Part shown: piece after piece, positions 8,215-17,545 of the stretch | Numbering within the stretch: position 1 is the stretch's first letter | Layout of the letters: each line of letters opens with the position of its first letter | Position numbers and translations under genes: made by a program | Notes under the pieces: generated by a model | What the model saw: the letters and a program-made list of their open reading frames with translations, nothing else | What the model was told of the DNA's origin: nothing | The model's database searches: none | From: Sphingobacterium sp. N143 | Lineage (GTDB): Bacteria > Bacteroidota > Bacteroidia > Sphingobacteriales > Sphingobacteriaceae | Reading direction: 5' to 3' | NCBI RefSeq assembly: GCF_030325625.1 | Contig: NZ_JACAIS010000006.1 | Coordinates: forward strand, 1 to 64,000 | Length of the DNA stretch: 64,000 nucleotides

Positions 8215-9279
8215 TCATTGCTTGATATCTCGCAGATTCTTGATAGAATGTATATATATTTTGCCCTTTTCTTTGGAAATCAATCTCTCCTCTTTAAAAT
8301 CAGAGAGCATACGAGAAACAGTTTCATTGGCAGTACCAGCAATGGATGCCAGTCCATCCCGCGTGATATCAATGATACATTCATCGATTTGGCTGATATT
8401 GACACCACTTTTCTCAGCCACACTGATCAGCGCATTTGCCACCCGTTTGCGTACAGAATGGTAGGCAAAACCAAGGAGTTGTTCTTCCTTCTCCCGAATA
8501 TCGCTGGAAAGTAACTTGATAAACTTACTGGCAATAGCCGGCTTTTTCCATAACAGTTCCAAAAAACTATCTTTTGGAATAAGCACGATTTCGCTCGGTT
8601 CAACAGCTTCAGCATAATCTTCATAGTTTTCATTCAGCAGAATAGAAGCATAGCCAAAATAATTTCCCTGGATGAATATACCCGTAGACAGTTCCCGGCC
8701 ATCCTTATAAGATTTGAAGCTGCGTACCTGGCCAGATTTTACATAGTAGATATAAGTCGGAGAATCATCTTTTTCATATATGGCCTGTTTTTTCTTCACC
8801 GTTTTCACTCGTGAATTGGCTATCAGCTCATGCAACAGCAGCACCTGCTCTGCGGCACTCAAATTGAGATCTTCCGGAGCTGCTTCAGCAGCTAGCTGTT
8901 CATGCCTTTTCAAGCGAACGTCGATGGCATTCATCAGTTCAACATCATCAAAAGGCTTTGTCAAATAATCATCTGCCCCCATTTCCATTGCTTTGCGCAT
9001 ATCGGCACGTTCGGCTTTCGCAGTTAAAAAAATAAAAGGAATCTTTGCCGTACTTTCAATTTTGCTCAACATAAAAAGTACGCCATAGCCATCCAATTCA
9101 GGCATCATAATATCGCAAAGGATCAAGTCCGGGATATGTCGGGTAGCCAGATCAACACCGATCCGTCCATTTTCAGCCGTAATCACATCATACCGTCCTG
9201 TCAGTTCCAAAATTTCGCTCGTCCCCTCACGGATGTCAATATTATCTTCAATGATTAGAATTGTTTTTTTATTTTTCAT
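8215..9279 (-). CDS. Response regulator fused to a CRP/FNR-type transcription factor
   Basis: A 354-residue protein with three parts: a CheY-like receiver at about 5-125 (phosphoacceptor Asp56 in LILCDIMMPELDG, Lys108 in TKPF), a cyclic-nucleotide-binding-like jelly roll at about 150-265, and a winged HTH of the CRP/FNR class at about 280-345. The recognition helix contains E-T-V-S-R, the E-x-x-S-R pattern that contacts TTGAT in FNR and FixK. There are only two cysteines and no N-terminal Cys cluster, so it cannot sense oxygen as FNR does. Control should come from phosphorylation. The gene is 18 bases after the FixL-like kinase, its probable partner, and faces the promoter region of hemN-ccoI-ccoS. 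It resembles a FixJ receiver joined to a FixK output. Confidence 0.9.
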   Translation of the reverse strand: MKNKKTILIIEDNIDIREGTSEILELTGRYDVITAENGRIGVDLATRHIPDLILCDIMMPELDGYGVLFMLSKIESTAKIPFIFLTAKAERADMRKAMEMGADDYLTKPFDDVELMNAIDVRLKRHEQLAAEAAPEDLNLSAAEQVLLLHELIANSRVKTVKKKQAIYEKDDSPTYIYYVKSGQVRSFKSYKDGRELSTGIFIQGNYFGYASILLNENYEDYAEAVEPSEIVLIPKDSFLELLWKKPAIASKFIKLLSSDIREKEEQLLGFAYHSVRKRVANALISVAEKSGVNISQIDECIIDITRDGLASIAGTANETVSRMLSDFKEERLISKEKGKIYIHSIKNLRDIKQ

Positions 9280-9297
9280 ACGTAAATAGTCTATCTC

Positions 9298-10494
9298 TTA
9301 AAGGCCATTCTTCCTAAAACTAACTTTAAACGATGTCCCCTTATGCACTTCAGATTCAAACTCCATTTTTCCCTCCATGAGTTCGATATATCTTTTGACG
9401 ATATTCAATCCCAATCCAGTTCCTGGAATATTTCCTGTATTGTGTGCTCTAAAAAATGGTTCAAACAGATGAACATGATCTTCTTCAGGGATACCGATAC
9501 CGTTGTCTTTGACAGCTATTGAACAACCTTCTTCATCAATATAAGTAGTAAACTCAATCAGGGTATCCTCACCCGAATATTTAATGGCATTGGATATCAG
9601 ATTTACCAATACATTTTTTAATAGATTTTGATCCAAGGAAAAATGCCCGATCTCACCTGTATGCTGATACACGATGTGCTGATTTTTCTTACAGATAAGC
9701 TGCATTTCCTCCGTAATTTCTTCAGCAAGTTCAACCAGATTGATCTCCTGTCGGTTCATGACAACAATACCTGTTTCCAATTTTTCCAGGGAAAGGAAAT
9801 CGTTCAATATGCTGGTCAATAACTGTACAGCCCCTTTGATCCGGTTGGTATGCTTCAAGATACTTGCCTTATCATCGGGTCTCTCCGCATATTTTTCAAT
9901 GAGTGAAGCTGACAGTTGCACCGAGCTCAAGGGGGTACGGAATTCATGGGATGCCATGGAAACAAACCTCGATTTCAGCTGGTTCAGCTCAATTTCTTTC
10001 TCCAAAGATTTGGAGACTTCTGCCTTTGCTTTCTCGAGTTCCGAAACCAAAGATATCAAATCACGTGTCCGCTCGCTGACTTTATGTTCCAATTCAGCGG
10101 CATGTTGTTTAAGCAGATCTTCTGCAGCTTTCTCCCGGGATAAATCATGGATAAAGCCGGTAAAGATATTTTTATCCTTGAGCCACACCTCACTGACCGC
10201 CAGTCGGAAGGGGAATGTTTCCCCATTTTTCCGAAGTCCCATTACCTCACGACCGATTCCGATGATTTTTTTATGTCCCGTTGTTTGGTAATTGTGAATA
10301 TAGCCATCATGGTTACTCCGATCCGGCTCAGGCATTAACATCGACACATTATGCCCGATCACTTCTTCAGCCTGATAACCGAACAATTCAAGTGCAGCAG
10401 GGTTAATGCTCTCCACATGCCCCCTGTTGTCTATGGTAATGATCCCATCAATTGCATGGTCTATGATTGCTGCCAGTAGCCTTCCGCTTTCCAT
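9298..10494 (-). CDS. FixL-like PAS sensor histidine kinase, probable heme-based oxygen sensor
   Basis: A 398-residue soluble kinase with no membrane helix. The PAS domain (about 1-120) closely follows FixL: IGHNVSMLMPEPDR, then HDGYI, IIGIGR and a FTGFIHDLS end. His62 occupies the place of the heme-ligating His200 of Bradyrhizobium FixL. Arg82 sits exactly 20 residues later, as Arg220 does. The residues matching FixL Arg206 and His214 are Asn68 and Lys76. A coiled coil (about 120-175) leads to the HisKA box with His183 (ASHEFRTPLS) and the ATPase domain (N box NLISNAIKYS, DNGIGIP, GTGLGLNIVK). It lies 9 bases after ettA and 18 before the receiver-CRP gene. Heme binding is predicted, not shown. 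The mix of changed and kept residues leaves oxygen, NO or redox as possible signals. Confidence 0.88.
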   Translation of the reverse strand: MESGRLLAAIIDHAIDGIITIDNRGHVESINPAALELFGYQAEEVIGHNVSMLMPEPDRSNHDGYIHNYQTTGHKKIIGIGREVMGLRKNGETFPFRLAVSEVWLKDKNIFTGFIHDLSREKAAEDLLKQHAAELEHKVSERTRDLISLVSELEKAKAEVSKSLEKEIELNQLKSRFVSMASHEFRTPLSSVQLSASLIEKYAERPDDKASILKHTNRIKGAVQLLTSILNDFLSLEKLETGIVVMNRQEINLVELAEEITEEMQLICKKNQHIVYQHTGEIGHFSLDQNLLKNVLVNLISNAIKYSGEDTLIEFTTYIDEEGCSIAVKDNGIGIPEEDHVHLFEPFFRAHNTGNIPGTGLGLNIVKRYIELMEGKMEFESEVHKGTSFKVSFRKNGL

Positions 10495-10503
10495 GTTGAG
10501 CTT

Positions 10504-12186
10504 CTATTTTACCAGTTTCTTATATTTAATGCGATGAGGTGTCACGTCACCCAGGCGTTTTTTGCGGTTCTCTTCGTATTCTGTGTAATTTCCTTCGAAG
10601 AAATAGACTTGAGAATCGCCTTCAAAAGCCAGGATATGCGTACATATACGGTCAAGGAACCATCTATCATGGGAAATCACTACCGCACAGCCACCAAAAT
10701 TCTCCAATCCTTCCTCCAGTGCACGTAATGTATTGACATCGATATCATTGGTCGGCTCATCGAGTAAAAGCACATTCGATCCTTCTTTAAGGGTAATGGC
10801 CAGATGAACACGGTTGCGCTCCCCACCCGATAGTACACCTACTTTCTTCTGTTGGTCGGCACCATTAAAATTGAACTTGGACACATATGCCCTGGAGTTA
10901 ACGTTACGGTTTCCCAATGTCATATTATCATTCCCCCCCGTAATATTCTCCCATACGGATTTTTCAGGATCCAGGTCATGGTGCATTTGATCCACGTAGC
11001 CCAATTTGACAGTTTCCCCTACCTTGAATGAACCTGTATCTGGTGTTTCCTGTCCAGTGATCAAACGAAATAAAGTCGTCTTTCCAGCACCGTTTGGTCC
11101 AATGATCCCCACGATCCCTGCCGGTGGCAGCATAAAGCTTAAATTTTCAAACAAGATACGGTCACCATAAGCTTTAGAAATATTCGTAGCTTCAATGACC
11201 GAATTCCCCAATCGTGGCCCCGGCGGAATAAACAATTCCAATTTTTCTTCCCGTTCTTTTGTTTCTTCTGAAGCTAGTTTTTCATAATTATGAAGACGGG
11301 CTTTCGATTTAGCGTGACGGGCCTTGGGAGCCATCCGTACCCATTCCAACTCACGTTCCAAGGTTTTTTGGCGCTTCGTTTCCTGTTTTTCCTCCTGTGC
11401 CAGACGTTTTGCTTTCTGATCCAACCAGGAAGAATAGTTTCCTTTCCAAGGAATTCCTTCACCACGGTCCAATTCCAGGATCCAGCCAGCTACATTATCC
11501 AAGAAATACCGGTCGTGGGTCACTGCAATTACAGTTCCTTTATATTGTTTAAGATGTTGTTCCAACCAGTCTATGGATTCCGCATCCAAGTGGTTGGTCG
11601 GTTCGTCCAGCAATAATACATCAGGTTCCTGCAACAGTAAGCGACATAATGCTACACGCCGGCGTTCTCCACCTGACAAATTGACAATTTTTGCTTCCGG
11701 TTCCGGACAGCGCAAAGCATCCATCGCCCGTTCCAATTTTGAATCAATTTCCCATGCATTTGTTGCATCAATTTTATCCTGAAGTTCACCTTGCCGAGTC
11801 AGCAACCTGTCCATTTCGTCCGCATTTTCATAGACCTCTGGCAAGCCAAATTTTTCATTGATTTCTTCGTATTCTTGTAAGATTGCTGTAATTTCGGCTA
11901 CTCCTTCCTGGACTACTTCAAGTACAGTTTTTTCGAGATCCAATTCAGGTTCCTGCGCCAAATATCCCACAGAATAGCCTGGGGAGAACACAACTTCACC
12001 CTGATAGGACTTGTCCAAACCAGCAATAATTTTGAGCAATGATGATTTTCCAGATCCATTCAAACCGATCACACCGATTTTGGCACCATAGAAAAAAGAT
12101 AAATAGATATTTTTTAGAACTTGTTTTTGAGGCGGATAAATTTTGTTGACACCCGCCATCGAAAAAATAATCTTCTCGTCTGACAT
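10504..12186 (-). CDS. ettA: ABC-F ATPase, energy-dependent translational throttle EttA
   Basis: A 560-residue cytoplasmic ABC-F protein with two ATPase domains and no membrane segments. The first Walker A is GLNGSGKS at 41-48 and the second (GPNGAGKT) is near residue 362. Each domain has an LSGGE signature and an LLLDEPTN Walker B. The Lys/Arg-rich helical linker between the domains (KAKRLAQEEKQ to KARHAKSKARL) and the length match EttA, which binds the ribosomal E site and gates entry into elongation according to ATP level. It is transcribed away from clpC. The FixL-like kinase follows after 9 bases, so the two may share a transcript. Confidence 0.92.
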   Translation of the reverse strand: MSDEKIIFSMAGVNKIYPPQKQVLKNIYLSFFYGAKIGVIGLNGSGKSSLLKIIAGLDKSYQGEVVFSPGYSVGYLAQEPELDLEKTVLEVVQEGVAEITAILQEYEEINEKFGLPEVYENADEMDRLLTRQGELQDKIDATNAWEIDSKLERAMDALRCPEPEAKIVNLSGGERRRVALCRLLLQEPDVLLLDEPTNHLDAESIDWLEQHLKQYKGTVIAVTHDRYFLDNVAGWILELDRGEGIPWKGNYSSWLDQKAKRLAQEEKQETKRQKTLERELEWVRMAPKARHAKSKARLHNYEKLASEETKEREEKLELFIPPGPRLGNSVIEATNISKAYGDRILFENLSFMLPPAGIVGIIGPNGAGKTTLFRLITGQETPDTGSFKVGETVKLGYVDQMHHDLDPEKSVWENITGGNDNMTLGNRNVNSRAYVSKFNFNGADQQKKVGVLSGGERNRVHLAITLKEGSNVLLLDEPTNDIDVNTLRALEEGLENFGGCAVVISHDRWFLDRICTHILAFEGDSQVYFFEGNYTEYEENRKKRLGDVTPHRIKYKKLVK

Positions 12187-12226
12187 AAAATTTAAAAAAT
12201 TGGAAAACTCTTGTTATATTAACATA

Positions 12227-12234
12227 CAAATGTA
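12227..12234 (-). promoter_or_regulatory. Candidate -7 promoter element for ettA
   Basis: The minus strand reads TACATTTG, an exact TAnnTTTG, about 40 bases before the ettA start. No good -33 TTTG is seen at the usual spacing. If ettA and the kinase are co-transcribed, this promoter would also drive the FixL-like system. Confidence 0.5.
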
Positions 12235-12370
12235 ATCTTTTATACTGACATTTTGGACGTATAATGGTCATGGCTTAATTGTTGATGACATTATTTAAAA
12301 TAATTTTAAGGATTGAAATGCAGAATTTACTACATTTATATATCCTTAATATAAAACAGAAAGGTATTCA

Positions 12371-14896
12371 ATGGAAGCAAAATTTTCACCGCGCGTAAAG
12401 GATGTCATATCGTACAGTAGAGAGGAAGCTTTGAGATTGCGTCACGATTATATTGGCACTGAGCATTTGTTGCTTGGGCTTATTCGTGAAGGCGATGGAA
12501 TGGCGATCAAAATCCTTAAAAACATAGGCATTGACACTACAGCCCTACGTCAATCTGTGGAAGACGCAGTGAAGGGGGCCTCCGTATCACGCGCTCCTAT
12601 TGGCAATATGCCATTAACTAAACAAGCTGAAAAAGTTCTGAAAATCACCTATTTGGAGGCAAAGATTTTCAAATCGGATATCATAGGAACAGAGCATTTA
12701 TTGTTGGCCATCCTACGGGATGAAGATAATATTGCTTCGCAAATTTTACAGCAATATAATGTGACTTATGACATCTTCAAATCTGAAGTCGAACAAAATA
12801 GAACAACCATTAAGGATGAAGCTCCGGGTTCACCTACTGGCGACGACGATTTTGCTGAAGATGATCAATATATCCAGCCGAAGAAGGTTTCGGATATAAA
12901 ATCCAAGACTCCGGTACTGGACAACTTTGGCCGTGATCTGACCAAAGCTGCTGAGGAAGGCCGACTGGATCCTATTGTGGGCCGTGAAAAAGAAATCGAA
13001 CGTGTATCGCAAATTCTTTCACGCCGCAAAAAGAATAATCCTTTGCTCATCGGAGAGCCGGGGGTTGGTAAATCCGCCATTGCTGAAGGGTTGGCCTTAC
13101 GTATTGTGCAACGCAAAGTATCACGTGTCTTGTTCAACAAGCGTGTGGTTACCCTGGATCTAGCATCCTTGGTAGCAGGTACAAAATACCGTGGTCAGTT
13201 TGAAGAGCGTATGAAAGCGGTCATGAATGAACTGGAAAAATCGCCAGATGTGATCTTGTTTATTGACGAAATTCACACGATTGTCGGAGCGGGCGGTGCT
13301 TCTGGCTCACTCGATGCCTCCAACATGTTCAAACCAGCCTTGGCAAGGGGAGAAATTCAATGTATCGGTGCAACCACGCTGGATGAATATCGTCAGTATA
13401 TTGAAAAAGATGGTGCCTTAGACCGTCGTTTCCAACGGGTAACTATCGAACCGGCTACACACGATGAAACAGTGGAGATATTGAACCGTATCAAGGAAAA
13501 ATATGAGGATCACCATAATGTGACCTATACACCAGAAGCGATTGAAGCCTGTGTGTCATTGACCACACGTTATATTACGGATAGGTTCTTACCAGATAAG
13601 GCAATCGATGCATTAGACGAAGCTGGTTCTCGTGTGCATTTGAACAACATCCACGTTCCGCAGTCCATCATTGACATTGAGAACAAGATCGAAGAAGTCA
13701 AGTTGGAGAAAAACAAAGTGGTTCGCAGTCAGAAATACGAAGAAGCTGCCAAGTTGCGAGACACGGAGAAAAAACTGATCGAAGAACTGGAAAAAGAGAA
13801 AATAGCCTGGGAAGAAGAAACCAAATCAAAGCGATATACCGTTTCAGAGGAAAATGTTGCAGAGGTAGTCGCCATGATGACAGGTATCCCGGTACAACGT
13901 GTCAGCCAGACTGATAGTCAAAAACTATTGAACATGGCCGAACTGATGAAAGGAAGAATCATTGGTCAAGATGATGCTGTAGGTAAACTGGTCAAAGCCA
14001 TTCAACGTACACGTGCTGGTTTGAAAGATCCAAAAAAACCAATAGGTTCATTTATCTTCCTGGGCCCTACTGGCGTTGGTAAAACAGAATTAGCAAAAGA
14101 GCTTGCTCGATTTATGTTTGATACCGAAGATGCGTTGATCCAAATTGACATGAGTGAATATATGGAGAAATTTGCGGTTTCACGTTTAGTTGGAGCGCCT
14201 CCAGGATATGTGGGTTATGAAGAAGGAGGTCAGCTAACGGAGAAAGTACGCCGTAAACCTTATGCTGTAATCTTATTGGATGAGATCGAAAAAGCGCATC
14301 CAGATGTATTCAATCTCTTGTTACAGGTACTAGATGAAGGGCAATTGACAGACAGTTTGGGTCGTAAGGTCGATTTCCGCAATACGATTGTGATCATGAC
14401 ATCCAACATTGGCGCACGTCAATTGAAGGAATTTGGTCAAGGTGTAGGTTTCACCACAGCAGCCAAGGAACAGCAATCTGATGCACATTCCCGTGGTGTG
14501 ATCGAGACAGCATTGAAACGTGCTTTTGCACCAGAATTTTTGAACCGTATCGATGATGTCATCGTTTTCAACTCATTGACAAAGGAGAATATTTTCAAAA
14601 TTATCGATATTGAGCTGAAAGCTTTGTTCAAGCGTATTGCAGATTTAGGATATACCATCAATTTGACGGATGAAGCAAAAGATTTCATCGCCGATAAAGG
14701 GTACGACAGTAATTTCGGTGCTCGTCCTTTAAAGCGGGCAATCCAAAAATACCTGGAAGATCCTATTGCGGAAGAAATCCTCAAAGGCAATGTGCAGACC
14801 GGTTCAGTTTTGACCGTAAGCATTAATCCGGAAACCAAAGATATTGAGGTATCTAGCTCTGATCCGAAGTCTTCAAAAGATACAGCGGAGAAATAG
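12371..14896 (+). CDS. clpC: Clp protease ATP-binding subunit ClpC
   Basis: An 841-residue Hsp100 unfoldase that feeds substrates to ClpP. It has an N-terminal double Clp-N repeat (about 4-140), AAA+ domain 1 with Walker A GEPGVGKS at 228-235, a middle UVR-type coiled segment (SQKYEEAAKLRDTE, around 450-470), AAA+ domain 2 with Walker A GPTGVGKT near 565, and a VGF loop near 690 that docks on ClpP. The UVR segment and VGF loop distinguish ClpC from ClpB. It is a single gene between divergent ettA and a lipoprotein gene, with its own terminator. A near-consensus -7 element (TACATTTA, 12331-12338) precedes it. No CtsR-like operator was noticed. Confidence 0.96.
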   Translation: MEAKFSPRVKDVISYSREEALRLRHDYIGTEHLLLGLIREGDGMAIKILKNIGIDTTALRQSVEDAVKGASVSRAPIGNMPLTKQAEKVLKITYLEAKIFKSDIIGTEHLLLAILRDEDNIASQILQQYNVTYDIFKSEVEQNRTTIKDEAPGSPTGDDDFAEDDQYIQPKKVSDIKSKTPVLDNFGRDLTKAAEEGRLDPIVGREKEIERVSQILSRRKKNNPLLIGEPGVGKSAIAEGLALRIVQRKVSRVLFNKRVVTLDLASLVAGTKYRGQFEERMKAVMNELEKSPDVILFIDEIHTIVGAGGASGSLDASNMFKPALARGEIQCIGATTLDEYRQYIEKDGALDRRFQRVTIEPATHDETVEILNRIKEKYEDHHNVTYTPEAIEACVSLTTRYITDRFLPDKAIDALDEAGSRVHLNNIHVPQSIIDIENKIEEVKLEKNKVVRSQKYEEAAKLRDTEKKLIEELEKEKIAWEEETKSKRYTVSEENVAEVVAMMTGIPVQRVSQTDSQKLLNMAELMKGRIIGQDDAVGKLVKAIQRTRAGLKDPKKPIGSFIFLGPTGVGKTELAKELARFMFDTEDALIQIDMSEYMEKFAVSRLVGAPPGYVGYEEGGQLTEKVRRKPYAVILLDEIEKAHPDVFNLLLQVLDEGQLTDSLGRKVDFRNTIVIMTSNIGARQLKEFGQGVGFTTAAKEQQSDAHSRGVIETALKRAFAPEFLNRIDDVIVFNSLTKENIFKIIDIELKALFKRIADLGYTINLTDEAKDFIADKGYDSNFGARPLKRAIQKYLEDPIAEEILKGNVQTGSVLTVSINPETKDIEVSSSDPKSSKDTAEK

Positions 14897-14922
14897 TCAA
14901 CCGCTGTATTCGAAATAATTTC

Positions 14923-14951
14923 AAAAAATGCACCATAATGGTGCATTTTTT
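14923..14951 (+). terminator. clpC terminator
   Basis: A near-perfect hairpin (stem of AAAAAATGCACC pairing with GGTGCATTTTTT) just after the clpC stop, ending in a T-run. Confidence 0.85.
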
Positions 14952-15030
14952 GTTGTATAGAAGGTTGACGTTAAACTTTCGCTGAATTTTATCGTCCTAT
15001 AATAAAATTTCGTCACAAATAACATAAAAT

Positions 15031-15450
15031 ATGAAAAGACTTTTATTAGCAGCTTTAATTGGAACCGCAGCCTTGGTTTCATTTTCTTCTTGTAAAAAGG
15101 AGTACGTTACAAATTATCTGCCTGGGGTAAGTTATAACACTAGTGTAAAGTCATCAACTTGGGTCGCTGACAACTCTGGATATTCTTTTTCAAATGAGTT
15201 GGATTTTCCTGAATTGGACGCTCAATATTTTGACTATGGACACGTGGGAGTCGCTATATCATTTGATAATGATCAGCAATATTTTATTAATATTCCATCA
15301 GCTATAGGTCCTTACAATTATCGTGTAGAATACAAAATCGGAAAAGTATACCTATATGCGGATTATGTTGGAAGTGATAATAAGCCTGTAGCACCAGATG
15401 ACATGTTAGTAAAAGTAACATTAACCGATGCTGATAACGGAGGAAACTAA
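15031..15450 (+). CDS. Small secreted lipoprotein of unknown function
   Basis: A 139-residue protein with a lipoprotein signal: basic MKR start, hydrophobic core, and a lipobox ending FSSC with Cys21 as the expected lipid anchor. The mature part is rich in Tyr, Asp and Ser with a beta-strand-like pattern and few charged helices. No known domain is recognised. It is a single gene between the clpC terminator and a strong bidirectional terminator shared with recN. Confidence 0.7.
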   Translation: MKRLLLAALIGTAALVSFSSCKKEYVTNYLPGVSYNTSVKSSTWVADNSGYSFSNELDFPELDAQYFDYGHVGVAISFDNDQQYFINIPSAIGPYNYRVEYKIGKVYLYADYVGSDNKPVAPDDMLVKVTLTDADNGGN

Positions 15451-15452
15451 GT

Positions 15453-15490
15453 GTAAAAAGGTCTGAAAATATATTTTCAGACCTTTTTAC
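15453..15490. terminator. Bidirectional terminator between the lipoprotein gene and recN
   Basis: A perfect 18-base inverted repeat (15453-15470 and 15473-15490) with runs of A and T at its ends. It serves convergent transcription units. Confidence 0.9.
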
Positions 15491-15495
15491 ATTAT

Positions 15496-17157
15496 CTACC
15501 CCTTCAACAGCAACCCGGCATGTTCCATTGCCGCATCAGTCGGATTCGCACCGCTGAGCATTTGCGCAATCTCCCTAACCCGCCCTGCTTGATCCAAACG
15601 AATAATATTGGATAGGGTACGGTTCTCCTTGTCTTCCTTGTAAACTTTATAATGTGCCGCTCCTTTAGAGGCTATTTGCGGTAAGTGGGATATAGCAATC
15701 ACCTGCATATTTTTGGCCAGATCTTCCATAACCTCCCCCACACGTAAGGCTATTTCCCCGGAAATCCCTGTATCAATCTCATCAAAAATAATCGTCGGCA
15801 AAGCTGAAGTTTTGGCCACCAATGATTTGATCGCCAACATAACACGCGACAATTCACCACCAGATGCCACGCGATGAATGGACTGCAATGCTTGCCCCTT
15901 ATTCGCTGAAAACAGAAACTGAATCGTATCTATACCCGACTCACGCATTTCACCTTCTTTCAAAGCTTGCAGCTCAATTTGTAGGACTGCATTTGGCATT
16001 CCCACATTTGACAACGTTTGCTGTACACTTTCAGTAATACGATCCAGTACCACTTTCCGTGCTTCTGAGAGTTTTTTCGCCTGCTGTTGAGCAATTTCCA
16101 ATCGATGCTCAACATCTCTTTCTAATCGTTCCAATTGCTCATCGGAGGAATTTATGGCCTGTAGTTTTGCTTCCAGGTCATCCCGCAATACGATCAATTC
16201 CTCTACAGAGTCTACATGATGTTTCTTTTGCAATGAATAGAGAAGGCTCAACCGATCATTGATTTCCAACAGCGCTCCGCCATCCAGCTGTGTATCACCC
16301 TCCAGTGAGGACAGTTCAGCAGCAATATCTTTCAACTCAATCCAGGTACTTTTCAAACGTGTAGCGATATCCTCGGCCACAGGTAAAAACGACGAAATGC
16401 CCTCTATTTGGTTCAATGAATCTTTCAATTGATTTAATATGGCAGCATCATGGTTTTCAAGCAGATGTGATGCGGCATTTAAGGCTCGCTGGATATCCTC
16501 CGCATTCTCCAGTTGGCGCTGCTGTATTTCCAATGTTTCCTGCTCATCGCCCTGCAATTGAGCCGCATCCAGTTCATCAAACTGAAACTGGAAATAGTCC
16601 TGTTCGAGCGCAGCCTTCTTCACCGTCTCTTTAAGCTCTTCCAATTCTTTCTTCGCTTTTCTATAAGCTAAAAAACTCTCTCTGAAGGCCTGCTTTAGTC
16701 CAAAAGTCCCGGCCACACTATCGACAACCAAGAACTGGAAGTCTTCTGTATTGACCTGTAATGTTGCCTGCTGTGAATGAACATCAATCAGCTGTTCACC
16801 CAACTGCTTCAGGATCGTCAATGTTACAGGTGAGTCATTGACAAATGCCCGTGATTTACCATCCGGTGTTATCTCCCGCCTGATGATGGTATGATCCGCA
16901 TAATCCAGGTCATTTGCTTCAAAAAAGCTGCTTAACTGATAAGCACCAATTCTAAACTCGCCCTCAATCACGCATTTCTTCGATGGGTCAAAAAAATGCT
17001 TCCCCTCTGCTCTATTCCCCAAAATTAGGGACAATGCCCCCATAATAATGGATTTACCAGCCCCAGTTTCCCCAGTGATCATATTTAACCCCTTGTCGAA
17101 TTGGATTTCTAACAAATCAATCAAGGCATAATTCTTAATATGTAAGGTATCTAGCAT
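15496..17157 (-). CDS. recN: DNA repair protein RecN
   Basis: A 553-residue SMC-like ATPase acting in double-strand-break repair. It begins MLDTLHIKNYALI, the family's typical start. Walker A GETGAGKS is at 29-36. A long coiled-coil centre (about 150-370) with many Glu/Gln/Leu residues follows, and the C-terminal half-site contains the ABC signature region VASGGELSRVMLAIK, Walker B and AISHLPQIA. The frame remains open seven codons further upstream (to 17178), but the internal ATG at 17157 fits the family better. It ends at a terminator shared with the upstream lipoprotein gene. Confidence 0.95.
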   Translation of the reverse strand: MLDTLHIKNYALIDLLEIQFDKGLNMITGETGAGKSIIMGALSLILGNRAEGKHFFDPSKKCVIEGEFRIGAYQLSSFFEANDLDYADHTIIRREITPDGKSRAFVNDSPVTLTILKQLGEQLIDVHSQQATLQVNTEDFQFLVVDSVAGTFGLKQAFRESFLAYRKAKKELEELKETVKKAALEQDYFQFQFDELDAAQLQGDEQETLEIQQRQLENAEDIQRALNAASHLLENHDAAILNQLKDSLNQIEGISSFLPVAEDIATRLKSTWIELKDIAAELSSLEGDTQLDGGALLEINDRLSLLYSLQKKHHVDSVEELIVLRDDLEAKLQAINSSDEQLERLERDVEHRLEIAQQQAKKLSEARKVVLDRITESVQQTLSNVGMPNAVLQIELQALKEGEMRESGIDTIQFLFSANKGQALQSIHRVASGGELSRVMLAIKSLVAKTSALPTIIFDEIDTGISGEIALRVGEVMEDLAKNMQVIAISHLPQIASKGAAHYKVYKEDKENRTLSNIIRLDQAGRVREIAQMLSGANPTDAAMEHAGLLLKG

Positions 17158-17545
17158 ACTTTTGAAGGTATATTTCATTTTGAGGGAAAAATACCGGTCC
17201 CCCTCCGGTTCGTATCACCTTGTCTGCCTGCTCCCCTCTTTAGCAGGTAATTTACCTAAACTCAGGCGATTTCAATAATTTTTATGATAAAAATTATTGG
17301 ATTTAAGTTGGTAATATTGCTCAACAACTGTTTCAACCCCGCTAAATACTAAAAATAATATCATTTATCCAAATAAAACTAAACATAATAGTAATATTAA
17401 CATACATCGCCTTCGGTAGGATTGGGTTAGTAATGATTATTTAATAAATGCTGTAAAATCCACAAAGACAATGTCACTTGTCTTTATGACAAAATAATGT
17501 CCTCTTTCCGTTATAAGCAGACCTATAAATGCTTATTTTTACCAC
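17158..17545. other. Divergent intergenic region with two inverted repeats
   Basis: This 388-base AT-rich space separates divergent recN and the SprT-like gene and must hold both promoters. Two clear structures are present: a perfect 12-base inverted repeat with a 3-base loop (arms 17273-17284 and 17288-17299) and a perfect 8-base repeat AAAGACAA/TTGTCTTT with a 6-base loop (17464-17471 and 17478-17485). Neither is GC-rich with a T-tail, so neither is a typical terminator. No open frame with coding character was found. Confidence 0.5.

Noticed and set aside
8427..8633. Additional small gene within the receiver-CRP region
   Set aside because: It overlaps the fused regulator in another frame and has no supporting features.
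9740..10291. 183-codon plus-strand frame opposite the histidine kinase
   Set aside because: It is antisense to a clear PAS-histidine kinase and is Ser/Phe-rich, as expected for a reverse-frame artefact.
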